From contig JAIFNK010000282.1 of assembly GCA_020047775.1 (NCBI GenBank), positions 1-10,512 on the forward strand: a stretch of 10,512 bases of DNA. The letters are read 5' to 3'. The number at the start of each line of letters is the position of its first letter. Positions within the stretch are counted from its first letter, which is position 1. The position numbers and the translations under genes were made by a program. Positions 1 to 7,128 of the stretch are shown one piece after another. Source of the DNA: Akkermansia sp. (lineage in GTDB: Bacteria > Verrucomicrobiota > Verrucomicrobiia > Verrucomicrobiales > Akkermansiaceae). Below the pieces are notes generated by a model. The model was not told where the DNA came from and did not search any database. It worked only from the letters and a program-made list of their open reading frames with translations.

Positions 1-1
1 G

Positions 2-889
2 TTCGCCGACTTCAACGCCATCGAAGGCCGCCCCGCCGCCATGGGCGATTTCGCGGTCATCGACTACACCTCGACCGTCGAAGGAAAGCCGACCGAAGAA
101 TTCCTCGGCAAGGCCGCTGGCTATCTATCCGGCCGCGAAGGCTTCTGGGTCCGCCTCGATGAAAAGGCCTTCCTTCCCGGATTCGCCGCACAACTCGTCG
201 GCATGAACGTCGAGGAAGCCCGCGAAATCACCATCACCCTTCCCGAGGATTTCCCCGTCGAAGACCTCCGTAACAAGGACCTCGTTTTCCAAACCACCGT
301 CAAGGAGCTCAAGGAAGCGATCCTTCCCGCCCTCGACGACGAAATGGCGAACCGTCTCGCCCCCGGCAAAACGATGGAGGAAATCAAGGACATCATCCGC
401 CAAAACATGGCCGGCGAGCGCGAGCGCAAGATCTCGGACATGAAGGTCAACCAGATCGTCGCCCACTTCAACGCGCAGGTGAATTTCGAGCTGCCGGAAG
501 ACCTCGTCCTGCAGGAAACGCAAAGCCAAGCCGATGCCATGGTCAAACAAGGCGTCAAATCCGGCATGTCGGAGAACGAAATCGAATCCCAACAGGACGA
601 GATTTTCGCCAGCGCCGGGGAACAGGCGGTCTCGAACCTCCGCACGAATTTCATCCTCCAGGAAATCGCCCGCGTCGAAAAAATCACGGTTTCCGACAGC
701 GAGTTGATCAACCACCTCGCGCAAATCGCCGCCCAACGCAAGGTCGCGCCCAAGAAGTTCATCAAGGACATGCAGCGCGCCGGCCGCATCCAGAACATCC
801 GCAGCTCGATGGCCATCGGCAAGACGATTGACTTCCTCGTCGAGCACGCGAACGTAGTCGAGTCAACCGACGCCAACCTCGATGCTTAA
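2..889 (+). CDS. tig: Trigger factor (peptidyl-prolyl isomerase chaperone), 5' end missing
   Basis: This is the ribosome-associated chaperone that binds nascent chains at the exit tunnel and has prolyl isomerase activity. The reading frame is open from base 2, before the first in-window ATG at 41, so the N-terminal ribosome-binding domain lies outside the window and 295 residues are visible. The first part is the FKBP-type isomerase domain: [15 protein letters not shown], then FLPGF and a valine/leucine-rich strand ending [15 protein letters not shown]. The rest is the helical C-terminal substrate-binding arm, rich in charged helices (from about [12 protein letters not shown] to the end). The visible length matches what remains after the ribosome-binding domain of a roughly 430-residue trigger factor, so the 3' part looks complete. 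It is followed directly by clpP and clpX, the classical tig-clpP-clpX order, which supports the call. The TAA stop at 887-889 overlaps the earliest possible clpP start. Confidence 0.93.
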   Translation, partial: FADFNAIEGRPAAMGDFAVIDYTSTVEGKPTEEFLGKAAGYLSGREGFWVRLDEKAFLPGFAAQLVGMNVEEAREITITLPEDFPVEDLRNKDLVFQTTVKELKEAILPALDDEMANRLAPGKTMEEIKDIIRQNMAGERERKISDMKVNQIVAHFNAQVNFELPEDLVLQETQSQADAMVKQGVKSGMSENEIESQQDEIFASAGEQAVSNLRTNFILQEIARVEKITVSDSELINHLAQIAAQRKVAPKKFIKDMQRAGRIQNIRSSMAIGKTIDFLVEHANVVESTDANLDA

Positions 890-1565
890 CTTCCAATCAC
901 CCTCCATGAGCTCCCCCACTCCGCCGAAAAATTACTACGTGCCCGTCGTCGTGGAATCCGACGGCCGCGGCGAGCGCTCGTTCGACATCTACTCGCGCCT
1001 GCTCAAGGACCGCATCATCTTCATCGGCGTGCCGATCGATGATTTCGTCGCGAACTCGGTGATCGCCCAGCTGCTCTTCCTGCAAATGCAGGACCCGAAA
1101 AAAGACATCCACATTTACATCAACTCCCCCGGCGGCTCCGTCACCGCGGGCCTCGCGATGTATGACACCATGCAGTTCCTCACCTGCGACGTGAACACCT
1201 ACTGCATCGGCATCGCGGCCTCCATGGGCTCGGTGCTTCTCACCGCCGGAACCAAGGGCAAGCGCTTCTGCCTGCCTAACTCCCACGTCATGATCCACCA
1301 GGTCTCCGGCGGCGCCCAGGGCACCGCTTCCGATGTCGAGCGGACCATCGGTTTCATGTTCAACCTCAAGAAACGCCTCAATGGAATCCTTGCCCATCAC
1401 ACCGGCAAATCCATCGAGCAGGTGGAAAACGACTCGGACCGCGACAACTACATGACCGCCGAAGAAGCCGTCAAATACGGTCTCGTGGACAAGGTCCTCG
1501 AAAACCGCAAGCAGCTGCCCGAACCGGTCGTCGCCGCCATCGAAGAGAAAAAGCCCGACGCTTGA
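882..1565 (+). CDS. clpP: ATP-dependent Clp protease proteolytic subunit ClpP
   Basis: ClpP is the serine peptidase that forms a double heptameric ring and degrades proteins unfolded by ClpX. Counting from ATG 882 (227 aa), the catalytic triad is visible: Ser114 in AASMGS, His139 in VMIHQ and Asp188 in DRDNYM. Their spacings (25 and 49 residues) equal those of E. coli ClpP. Other family marks are [30 protein letters not shown] and [15 protein letters not shown]. The start is uncertain. ATG 882 overlaps the tig stop by 8 bases, while ATG 906 (giving MSSPTPP) leaves a 16-base gap and a shorter leader before the conserved YVP strand. Neither has a Shine-Dalgarno sequence. A short N-terminal propeptide is common in the family, so either start is acceptable. 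The gene is probably co-transcribed with tig and clpX. Confidence 0.96.
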   Translation: MLNFQSPSMSSPTPPKNYYVPVVVESDGRGERSFDIYSRLLKDRIIFIGVPIDDFVANSVIAQLLFLQMQDPKKDIHIYINSPGGSVTAGLAMYDTMQFLTCDVNTYCIGIAASMGSVLLTAGTKGKRFCLPNSHVMIHQVSGGAQGTASDVERTIGFMFNLKKRLNGILAHHTGKSIEQVENDSDRDNYMTAEEAVKYGLVDKVLENRKQLPEPVVAAIEEKKPDA

Positions 1566-1602
1566 GCTCGCCAAATCCCAGGATTCAATTTAAAACCACC
1601 CC

Positions 1603-2883
1603 ATGGCCCGCGCTTCTAATTTGACGATGTGCTCCTTCTGCGGAAAGAGCCACTCGGAGGTCAAAAAACTCATCGCCGGTCCCGGGGTGTATATCTGCAA
1701 CGAGTGCATCGAGGTTTGCTCGAACATCCTCGAAAAGGAACTCGGCGGAACCACCACCAAGGGAAAAACTCCTGCGGAAAAACCCGGCTTCAAGATCCCC
1801 TCACCCGCCTCCATCCTCGCCAAGCTCAACGAGCACGTCATCGGCCAGGAAAACGCGAAAAAGGTGCTCTCCGTCGCCGTTTACAACCACTATCAGCGCC
1901 TCCGCCAGGACCAAGCCAAGGTCAGCGAGGAATTCAAGGATGTGGAGATTGAAAAGTCGAACATCATGCTTCTCGGACCCACCGGATCCGGGAAAACCCT
2001 GCTCGCCCGCACCCTCGCCCGCGTGCTCGACGTGCCGTTCTGCATCGTCGATGCCACCACGCTCACCGAAGCCGGTTACGTCGGCGAGGACGTGGAAAAC
2101 ATCATCCTGCGCCTGCTCCAGGCGTCCGACTTCGACGTCGCCCGCGCCGAGCGCGGCATCATCTATGTCGATGAAATCGACAAGATCGGCCGCAAGACCG
2201 AGAACGTCTCGATCACCCGCGACGTCTCCGGCGAAGGCGTGCAACAAGCGCTGCTCAAGATCCTCGAAGGAACGATCTGCAACGTCCCGCCGCAGGGTGG
2301 TCGCAAGCACCCGCAGCAGGAATACATCCAGGTCAACACCGAGAAAATCCTCTTCATCGTCGGCGGCGCGTTTGTCGGCCTGGAAGACATGGTCAAGCGC
2401 CGCCTCGGCAGCAATACCCTTGGATTCCACGCAGATTCCTCGAAGGAAAACCTCGACGATCCCTCGGTGAACGTCCTGGAAAAAGTGCAACCGGAGGACC
2501 TCCTTCACTTCGGGCTCATCCCGGAATTCATCGGCCGCATCCCGGTGATTTCCTCGCTCCGGAAACTCACCGAGGCCGAACTGATTTCCATCCTCACCGA
2601 GCCGAAAAACGCGCTCGTCAAACAATACGGCAAGCAGCTTGCGATGAACGACGTGAAACTCCGCGTCAACCGCGACGCGCTCCAGGCCCTCGCCGAAGAA
2701 GCCGTCCGCCGTGGCACCGGTGCCCGCGCGCTGCGCTCGATTTTCGAAAAGATGATGCTCGAAGTCATGTTCGATATCCCTTCCCGCGACGATATCGACA
2801 CGGTGACGATCACCCGCCAGGTGGTGCTCGGCGAGCGCCCGCCCAACATCCGCCGCAAGCGCGCGGACCAGGACGCAGCTTGA
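1603..2883 (+). CDS. clpX: ATP-dependent Clp protease ATP-binding subunit ClpX
   Basis: ClpX is the hexameric AAA+ unfoldase that recognises tagged or specific substrates and threads them into ClpP. The 426-residue product has the usual length. In order it shows an N-terminal zinc-binding domain with Cys10, Cys13, Cys32 and Cys35; Walker A GPTGSGKT at 125-132; pore-1 loop GYVGED at 158-163; Walker B with IIYVDEIDK at 186-194; pore-2 region RKHP at 234-237; an LGF tripeptide at 273-275 in the place of the IGF loop that docks onto ClpP; and sensor-2 [10 protein letters not shown] at 371-380. The LGF form is a known natural variant. ATG 1603 gives the expected zinc-finger start. It lies 37 bases after the clpP stop, behind an A/T-rich stretch rather than a Shine-Dalgarno sequence. 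No lon gene follows; the next elements are a small repeat element and a toxin-antitoxin pair. Confidence 0.97.
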   Translation: MARASNLTMCSFCGKSHSEVKKLIAGPGVYICNECIEVCSNILEKELGGTTTKGKTPAEKPGFKIPSPASILAKLNEHVIGQENAKKVLSVAVYNHYQRLRQDQAKVSEEFKDVEIEKSNIMLLGPTGSGKTLLARTLARVLDVPFCIVDATTLTEAGYVGEDVENIILRLLQASDFDVARAERGIIYVDEIDKIGRKTENVSITRDVSGEGVQQALLKILEGTICNVPPQGGRKHPQQEYIQVNTEKILFIVGGAFVGLEDMVKRRLGSNTLGFHADSSKENLDDPSVNVLEKVQPEDLLHFGLIPEFIGRIPVISSLRKLTEAELISILTEPKNALVKQYGKQLAMNDVKLRVNRDALQALAEEAVRRGTGARALRSIFEKMMLEVMFDIPSRDDIDTVTITRQVVLGERPPNIRRKRADQDAA

Positions 2884-2886
2884 ACA

Positions 2887-2915
2887 CGATTTCAAAATCG
2901 GCGATGAAGACGCCG
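2887..2915 (+). other. Two short hairpins directly after clpX
   Basis: CGATTT (2887-2892) and AAATCG (2895-2900) form a tight stem. CGGCG (2899-2903) and CGCCG (2911-2915) form a second stem around a 7-base loop, sharing two bases with the first. Their place, right after the clpX stop, suggests a transcript 3' end or processing signal. Neither is followed by a run of T, so they do not fit a standard intrinsic terminator. Confidence 0.3.
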
Positions 2916-2925
2916 TAAGACCGTG

Positions 2926-3033
2926 GTTTGAACGTAACCATTCAGGAGGCGTCGACTGGAACTCCCAAAGGGGAGCACACGCGCCTCCGCAGGTGCTCCC
3001 CGAAGAATTCGCCCTGAATCATTACGTTTGAAC
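2926..3033. repeat. 8-bp direct repeat GTTTGAAC flanking the small element
   Basis: GTTTGAAC occurs at 2926-2933 and again at 3026-3033, exactly 100 bases apart and abutting the terminal inverted repeats on both sides. An exact 8-mer in just these two positions is unlikely by chance and is best read as the duplicated target of an insertion. Removing one copy plus the 92-base interior would restore the pre-insertion sequence. Confidence 0.6.
2934..3025. mobile_element. Candidate MITE: 92-bp element with GTAA-type terminal inverted repeats and 8-bp target duplication
   Basis: The left end GTAACCATTCAGG (2934-2946) is the inverted complement of the right end CCTGAATCATTAC (3013-3025) at 11 of 13 positions. 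Immediately outside both ends lies the same 8-base word GTTTGAAC (2926-2933 and 3026-3033), as expected for a target-site duplication. Terminal repeats beginning GTAA together with 8-base duplications are the documented signature of the IS66 family. The element is far too small for a transposase and has no credible coding region, so it would be a non-autonomous miniature element. Internally it holds a perfect 9-base stem, GGGGAGCAC (2970-2978) with GTGCTCCCC (2993-3001), and a second pairing, GGAGGCG (2945-2951) with CGCCTCC (2982-2988). It sits between clpX and the antitoxin. The IS66 assignment is inference from the ends only, and no second copy is present in the window. Confidence 0.6.
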
Positions 3034-3042
3034 ACCGCTTGT

Positions 3043-3078
3043 TTGACAAAATGCAAATCATCAGGCATTCACAGCTGT
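3043..3078 (+). promoter_or_regulatory. Putative promoter/operator of the toxin-antitoxin module
   Basis: A perfect TTGACA (3043-3048) lies 10 bases beyond the small element, in front of the antitoxin. The hexamer 17 bases further on (3066-3071, CATTCA) is a poor -10, so only the -35 half is convincing. ACAGCTGT (3071-3078) is a perfect 8-base palindrome ending at the base before the antitoxin ATG. Such palindromes are usual binding sites for self-repressing antitoxins, but that role is inferred here. Confidence 0.35.
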
Positions 3079-3309
3079 ATGAAAGTGGTATCGGTGAGAG
3101 AGATGAAGGCGAACTGGGCGGAGATCGAGCGGCAGGTGGCGCAGGGCGAAACGTTTGAAGTGCTGAACCGGGGCAAGCCATCGGTGCGGATCGTTCCGGC
3201 GGTGCCTCGCAAGGTCTTGAAGTGGGACGACCACTTGGCGACCGCTTTGCCGAGCGCCGGGAAAACGGGCGCGGAAACGGTGAGTCTTGATCGGGAGGGG
3301 CGCTGGTGA
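3079..3309 (+). CDS. Type II antitoxin, Phd/YefM family
   Basis: This small 76-residue protein is the expected labile antitoxin of the PIN-domain toxin encoded next to it. It should bind the toxin through its C-terminal part and the module's promoter through its N-terminal part. The N-terminus, MKVVSVREMKANWAEIERQV, followed by GETFEVLNRGKPSVRIVP, is the Phd/YefM fold pattern: the S-x-R-E-x-K-x-N-W opening and the 'nRGKPsvri' strand. The tail (about 43-76) is polar, as expected for a region that folds on the toxin. The start was set at ATG 3079 because the family begins there; the frame extends upstream, but into the right end of the repeat element. There is no good Shine-Dalgarno sequence. 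The stop (TGA 3307-3309) overlaps the GTG start of the toxin, so the two are translationally coupled. Codon choice is richer in G-ending codons than in the flanking genes, suggesting acquisition. Confidence 0.82.
   Translation: MKVVSVREMKANWAEIERQVAQGETFEVLNRGKPSVRIVPAVPRKVLKWDDHLATALPSAGKTGAETVSLDREGRW
3294..3300 (+). promoter_or_regulatory. Strong Shine-Dalgarno of the toxin gene
   Basis: GGAGGGG lies 5 bases before the GTG start at 3306, inside the end of the antitoxin gene. It fixes the toxin start and is the only clear Shine-Dalgarno sequence in front of any gene in this window. Confidence 0.65.
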
Positions 3310-3740
3310 TCTACTTGGATACCAGTGCTTTGGTGAAGCTTTACCTGCTGGAGGCGGACTCCGCGGTGGTGCAGGAGTTGGTTTCCTCGCAACATGATCC
3401 CCTGCCGGTGTGGGAGTTGCAGGAAATGGAGCTGACCAACGCGCTGCGGCTAAAGGTGTTCTGGGGAGAAATCTCGCAAGCGGACTCAACCCGGCAGTTG
3501 AGTCTGTTTGAACAACGGAAGGAAAAGGGCCATTATTATTTTCCAGATCTGGACCGCGTGGCGTTTCTCACGACGTTCCAGCGCCTGTCGGCCCACACCC
3601 CGGAGCTTGGCTGCCGCACACTGGACATCATGCATGTGGCTTGCGCTGTCCTGCTTGCGCCGGATCTTTTCGTGAGCTTCGACGCACGACAGAAACAACT
3701 GGCAGCAAGGGCCGGGCTCACGGTGCATGCGTTGGCTTGA
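3306..3740 (+). CDS. PIN-domain ribonuclease toxin (VapC-like)
   Basis: This 144-residue protein is a VapC-type toxin, a magnesium-dependent endoribonuclease that typically cuts tRNA or rRNA when its antitoxin is lost. All four acidic positions of the PIN active site are present: Asp5 in MIYLDTSALVKLY, Glu42 in MELTNALR, Asp107 in RTLDIMHVA and Asp126 in VSFDARQK. The typical C-terminal pattern QLAARAGLTVHAL follows. The length is normal for the family. The GTG start overlaps the antitoxin stop in a GTGA arrangement, preceded by a strong Shine-Dalgarno sequence. The partner antitoxin is Phd/YefM-like rather than VapB-like. Phd-PIN pairs are known, so this is a legitimate combination. The substrate RNA cannot be read from the sequence. 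There is no sign of decay. Confidence 0.9.
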   Translation: MIYLDTSALVKLYLLEADSAVVQELVSSQHDPLPVWELQEMELTNALRLKVFWGEISQADSTRQLSLFEQRKEKGHYYFPDLDRVAFLTTFQRLSAHTPELGCRTLDIMHVACAVLLAPDLFVSFDARQKQLAARAGLTVHALA

Positions 3741-3819
3741 TGGTCTGGGGCCGGGGCCGGACACGGAAGTGGGCGGCGATTTCCAAACCTGAAAAACAAA
3801 CCTCTTCACATCCGTGCTT

Positions 3820-3835
3820 GTTTTCCCTCGAAAAC
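3820..3835. other. Short perfect palindrome upstream of the helicase
   Basis: GTTTTC (3820-3825) and GAAAAC (3830-3835) form a 6-base inverted repeat around a 4-base centre, in the 163-base gap between toxin and helicase. It lies about 35 bases before the putative -35 box. It could be an operator or a weak hairpin. No T-run follows. Nothing else clear is seen in this gap apart from the G-rich stretch near 3747-3760. Confidence 0.25.
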
Positions 3836-3870
3836 CAGCCATAGCCTCGCCGCCCGACGCGACAGAAGAA

Positions 3871-3905
3871 CTGACGAGGCGGAATTTAGACTTATATTTG
3901 CTCAT
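3871..3905 (+). promoter_or_regulatory. Putative helicase promoter placed for a leaderless transcript
   Basis: TATATT (3893-3898) matches the -10 consensus at 5 of 6 positions, and CTGACG (3871-3876) is a 4 of 6 match to -35 with a 16-base spacer. Transcription would begin about 7 bases after the -10, at or next to the ATG at 3904, leaving no room for a ribosome binding site. The start codon itself is well supported by the Q-motif alignment. Confidence 0.45.
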
Positions 3906-5616
3906 GGATACGCCTCCTTTCTCCGAACTCGGGTTGCCCGATACTCTGCTCGCCGCCATTGAAACACTCGGCTACGAGCGCCCATCTCCGATCCAGGCGA
4001 TGAGCATTCCCCCTGCCCTGCTGGGCAAAGACCTGGTCGGACTTTCCGCCACCGGCTCAGGAAAAACCGCCGCTTTCACGCTTCCCGCCCTCGCGAAGCT
4101 CGACGTCAAACTCGCTTACCCGCAAGTCCTGATCCTCTGCCCGACCCGCGAACTCGCGGTGCAGGTGTGTGAGGAAGTCCATCGCCTCGGCGCGAAAATG
4201 CACGGTCTCCAAGCGACCCCCGTTTACGGCGGTGCTCCGATCGACCGCCAACTCCGCGCCCTGCGCAACGGTGCCCAACTCGTCGTCGGCACTCCCGGTC
4301 GCCTGCTCGACCACCTTCGCCGCGGCAGTTTCGACGCCTCCCGCATCAAGATGGCCATCCTCGACGAGGCCGACCGCATGCTGGACATGGGTTTCAAGGA
4401 CGAGATGGATGAACTGCTCGCCGCCCTTCCTCCCGACCGCCAGACGCTCTTTTTCTCAGCAACGATGAACCCGGGCGTGTCCCGCTTGATCCAGAAATTC
4501 GGCAACAGCCCGGAAATCATCGAAATCCAACAAAAAGCCCGCACCGTTTCCACGGTCGAGCAATCGTATTTCGAAGTCCGTCAGCGCTCCAAGGTCGAGG
4601 TGCTTTCCCGCATCCTCGACATGAACCCGCCGCGCCTCGGCATCGTGTTCTGCAACACGAAGCGCTCGGTCGATGAATGCACGGAAGACCTCGTCAACCG
4701 TGGCTACGCCGCCGACCGCCTCCACGGCGACATCACCCAGCAAATGCGCGAGCGCGTGCTCAAGCGTTTCCGCGACGGTGCCGTGGAAATCCTCGTCGCC
4801 ACCGACGTCGCCGCCCGCGGCCTCGACATCGATGAAATCGACATCGTCTTCAACTACGACCTCCCCACCGACCCGGAAGACTACGTGCACCGCATCGGTC
4901 GCACCGGCCGCGCCGGACGTTCGGGACGCGCTGTTAGCTTTGTCTATGGTCGTGAAATCTACCGCCTGCAATCGATCGAGCGCTACACCCGCAGCGTGAT
5001 CAAGCGCGAGCGCATCCCGTCCGTCGAGCAAGTCGAAGGACGCCGCGCCGACTTGATTTTCGACGACTTGAAGGAACGCCTCGAGTCCGGAAAATTCGAA
5101 AACTATCAGGACAACATCGACCGCCTTCTCGAACAGGGCCACACGCCTACCGACATCGCCGGCGCACTCGTCACCATGATCCGCGAAGCCAGCGGCCGCG
5201 AGGGCGGTGCCATCGAAGAAGACCGCGAACCGGAACGCCCGGCCCGCCGCGAGAACGTCCGCCCGCAACGTGACGACCACGGCGGCCACCAGCGCGACGA
5301 CCGCGGCCCGCGCCAGGAGCGTTTCGAACGCGCCCCGCGCGGAGAAAGCCAAGGCACCGAAGCAGGCATGACCCGCCTGTTCCTCTCGCTCGGCAAGACC
5401 CACGGCGTGATGGCCAAGGAAATCGTCGGAATGCTCTATCGCGAAGTCGGATTGCCGGACGGCTGCCTCGGCCGCATCTCGCTTTTCCCGAAACACTCGC
5501 TCGTCGATGTGCCGGAGCAATTCGTCAGCCAGGTGATGGACCGCACCCGCAACGCCCGCCTCCGCGGCCGTCCGTTCCGCATGGACGTGGACCGTGGTCC
5601 AGGCGACCGAGGCTGA
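3904..5616 (+). CDS. DEAD-box ATP-dependent RNA helicase with DbpA/CsdA-type RNA-binding tail
   Basis: This 570-residue enzyme unwinds short RNA duplexes using ATP, in the manner of CsdA/DeaD or DbpA, and probably acts in ribosome assembly or RNA decay. The motifs run in order: Q motif from Phe6 to Gln31 (RPSPIQ), motif I ATGSGKT at 49-55, Ia PTRELA at 80-85, Ib TPGR at 130-133, DEAD at 154-157, SAT at 185-187, V ARGLD at 304-308 and [13 protein letters not shown] at 329-339. A low-complexity Arg/Asp/Glu/Gly linker (about 432-486) leads into an RRM-like C-terminal domain (about 488-565; [27 protein letters not shown]), as in DbpA and CsdA. ATG 3904 is chosen because the conserved Phe of the Q motif sits at residue 6. 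An in-frame upstream ATG at 3814 would add a leader without family support. Orthology to one named helicase cannot be settled here. The MFS gene follows after 15 bases. Confidence 0.94.
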   Translation: MDTPPFSELGLPDTLLAAIETLGYERPSPIQAMSIPPALLGKDLVGLSATGSGKTAAFTLPALAKLDVKLAYPQVLILCPTRELAVQVCEEVHRLGAKMHGLQATPVYGGAPIDRQLRALRNGAQLVVGTPGRLLDHLRRGSFDASRIKMAILDEADRMLDMGFKDEMDELLAALPPDRQTLFFSATMNPGVSRLIQKFGNSPEIIEIQQKARTVSTVEQSYFEVRQRSKVEVLSRILDMNPPRLGIVFCNTKRSVDECTEDLVNRGYAADRLHGDITQQMRERVLKRFRDGAVEILVATDVAARGLDIDEIDIVFNYDLPTDPEDYVHRIGRTGRAGRSGRAVSFVYGREIYRLQSIERYTRSVIKRERIPSVEQVEGRRADLIFDDLKERLESGKFENYQDNIDRLLEQGHTPTDIAGALVTMIREASGREGGAIEEDREPERPARRENVRPQRDDHGGHQRDDRGPRQERFERAPRGESQGTEAGMTRLFLSLGKTHGVMAKEIVGMLYREVGLPDGCLGRISLFPKHSLVDVPEQFVSQVMDRTRNARLRGRPFRMDVDRGPGDRG

Positions 5617-5631
5617 AAAAGCCGTTGATCC

Positions 5632-6912
5632 ATGACCGACCTATCAGGAAACCCGCGGCGGTTCATTCTCTTCACGGTCTTCTACAACGCCCGGGCCTAC
5701 TACCCGGTGCTCGCGATCCTGTTTCTCGATCTCGGTCTGACGCTCGATCAATTCGTCCTGCTCAACTTGATCTGGGCCGCGACGATCTTCCTGTTCGAGG
5801 TTCCGTCGGGAGCCCTCGCCGACACCATCGGCAGGAAAAAACTGCTGGTCACCGCAGCGGTGCTGATGGTCGTGGAAATGTCCTGTCTGTTGTTAGCTCC
5901 AAGGAATGGCGGAGCCCTGCTCCTCACCCTGTGCGTCGTGAACCGGATCTGCTCCGGCCTGTCCGAAGCCTGCGCCAGCGGCGCGGACGAGGCGCTTGCC
6001 TACGATTCCCTGCCGGAAAGCGGGCGGGCCGGCGCGTGGGACAAACTGCTAGCAACCACGATGCGTTGGCGTTCGGTCGGATTTGTCATCGCGATGGTGC
6101 TCGGCGGATTGCTCTACGATCCCGTTCCAATCAACCGGCTGCTGCCGGAGAATCTCCATCTATCGGCGGATCTCGTGCACCGTCTGCCCGTCGCCGTCGT
6201 GTTTTGCCAGGCGTTGGTATGCCTCGTCGTCAGCCTGCGGATGGTCGAACCGCCACGCCATGCGGGCCATAACGTCGGCGGCACTTTTAGAAGTGCCTTC
6301 AAGCTCACCTTGGAGACGGCACGCTGGGTTTTCACCCATCCAAAAACCCTCGTCGTCGTGGTGATCGGGCTGACCATCGATTCGATCGTCCGGAACTTCG
6401 CCACCATCACCAGCAGCTACTATCGACTCATCGAGCTGCCGGAGTGGACCTACGGATTTATCGGCGCGGCGCTCGGTTTGCTCGGCTGGTTTGTCCCAGG
6501 CATCGCCACGAGATTGAACAACCGCTTCAGCACGTTGGGCAACCTCGGCATCGCGGCCGGATTGGCGCTGCTAGGTCTGACCGCCCTCACTCCCGCATGG
6601 CCAGTCTATGGAATCCTGCCTGCAATGTTGCTGATGACAATAATGGGATACCTCGGCTTCACCGTCAGCCGGGCGCTCCATGCCGAAGCGGATTCCGCCA
6701 AGCGGGCCACGGTTCTCTCGGTCAAAGGCCTCGCTTTCAACCTCGGCTACGGACTCTTCAGTCTCGGATTCTCCCGACTGCTCGCCCATTTTCCGGATCA
6801 CCCCGCCGGCGCGGCGCTTCGCAGCGCGTTGATATGGCAGGTTCCAGCGTTCGCCTTGGCAACGATGACGCTATTCGCGTGGGCGGCCCTTCTGAAACGG
6901 CGAGCTCATTGA
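5632..6912 (+). CDS. Major facilitator superfamily transporter
   Basis: This 426-residue integral inner-membrane protein has about twelve hydrophobic helices, grouped six and six around a polar loop at about 205-235. The MFS signature between helices 2 and 3 is clear: GALADTIGRKK at 60-70. SGADEALAYDSL (116-127) after helix 4 and RATVLSVKGLAFNLGYG (358-374) before the last helices are typical of a widespread, poorly characterised MFS group that is often annotated as a drug or sugar exporter. The substrate cannot be inferred. The ATG at 5632 lies 15 bases after the helicase stop, so co-transcription is likely although the two functions have no obvious link. There is no Shine-Dalgarno sequence. 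A possible terminator follows about 10 bases after the stop. Confidence 0.9.
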   Translation: MTDLSGNPRRFILFTVFYNARAYYPVLAILFLDLGLTLDQFVLLNLIWAATIFLFEVPSGALADTIGRKKLLVTAAVLMVVEMSCLLLAPRNGGALLLTLCVVNRICSGLSEACASGADEALAYDSLPESGRAGAWDKLLATTMRWRSVGFVIAMVLGGLLYDPVPINRLLPENLHLSADLVHRLPVAVVFCQALVCLVVSLRMVEPPRHAGHNVGGTFRSAFKLTLETARWVFTHPKTLVVVVIGLTIDSIVRNFATITSSYYRLIELPEWTYGFIGAALGLLGWFVPGIATRLNNRFSTLGNLGIAAGLALLGLTALTPAWPVYGILPAMLLMTIMGYLGFTVSRALHAEADSAKRATVLSVKGLAFNLGYGLFSLGFSRLLAHFPDHPAGAALRSALIWQVPAFALATMTLFAWAALLKRRAH

Positions 6913-6921
6913 GACCATGGC

Positions 6922-6960
6922 GGATTCGCCGATTGGGCGACAATCCATGTTCTTATGCTT
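6922..6960 (+). terminator. Possible intrinsic terminator after the MFS gene
   Basis: GGATTCGCC (6922-6930) pairs with GGCG (6936-6939) plus AATCC (6942-6946) across a 5-base loop and a 2-base bulge. A T-rich stretch (6950-6962) comes a few bases later. It fits the end of the helicase-MFS transcript but is weak, because the T-run is broken and displaced. In the rest of the gap up to 7128, GTGACA (7011-7016) resembles a -35 box, but no matching -10 is convincing. Confidence 0.4.
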
Positions 6961-7128
6961 TTCGATCACACAAATCACCTCTATATCGACGGCGACATAT
7001 CGCTGCAAATGTGACAAACTTTTCACTGAGTATTTCGTCACCCGATTATCTTGGTGGACAGCTTGATCACCGGGACGAATTCACCCGTGTTGCCAATCGA
7101 AATCATCAGATCCATGGCTTGCCCAATC

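Noticed and set aside
1801-2895. Long minus-strand open frame (364 codons) opposite clpX, and similar ones opposite clpP and the helicase
   Set aside because: They mirror strongly supported coding genes, show no recognisable protein family, and are expected in GC-rich DNA where the complementary codons rarely give stops.
2926-3033. Reading the inverted-repeat region as an integron attC site beside a toxin-antitoxin cassette
   Set aside because: The ends do not match the R-box patterns (GTTRRRY/RYYYAAC), there is no integrase or second attC, and the exact 8-base flanking repeats fit a transposon duplication better.
3028-3078. Antitoxin start upstream at 3028
   Set aside because: The extra 17 codons lie in the right end of the repeat element and the promoter region and have no similarity to the family, which begins at the ATG at 3079.
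2884-3078. Absence of lon after clpX as something remarkable
   Set aside because: lon is often located elsewhere in bacteria outside the Enterobacteria, so its absence here is not informative.
3747-3760. G-rich stretch GGGGCCGGGGCCGG as a terminator or quadruplex
   Set aside because: It does not pair with itself as a proper stem, has no following T-run, and has too few separate G-tracts for a confident quadruplex call.
3814-3903. Upstream in-frame ATG as the helicase start
   Set aside because: It would add 30 residues ahead of the Q motif with no family counterpart, and the putative promoter falls inside that extension.
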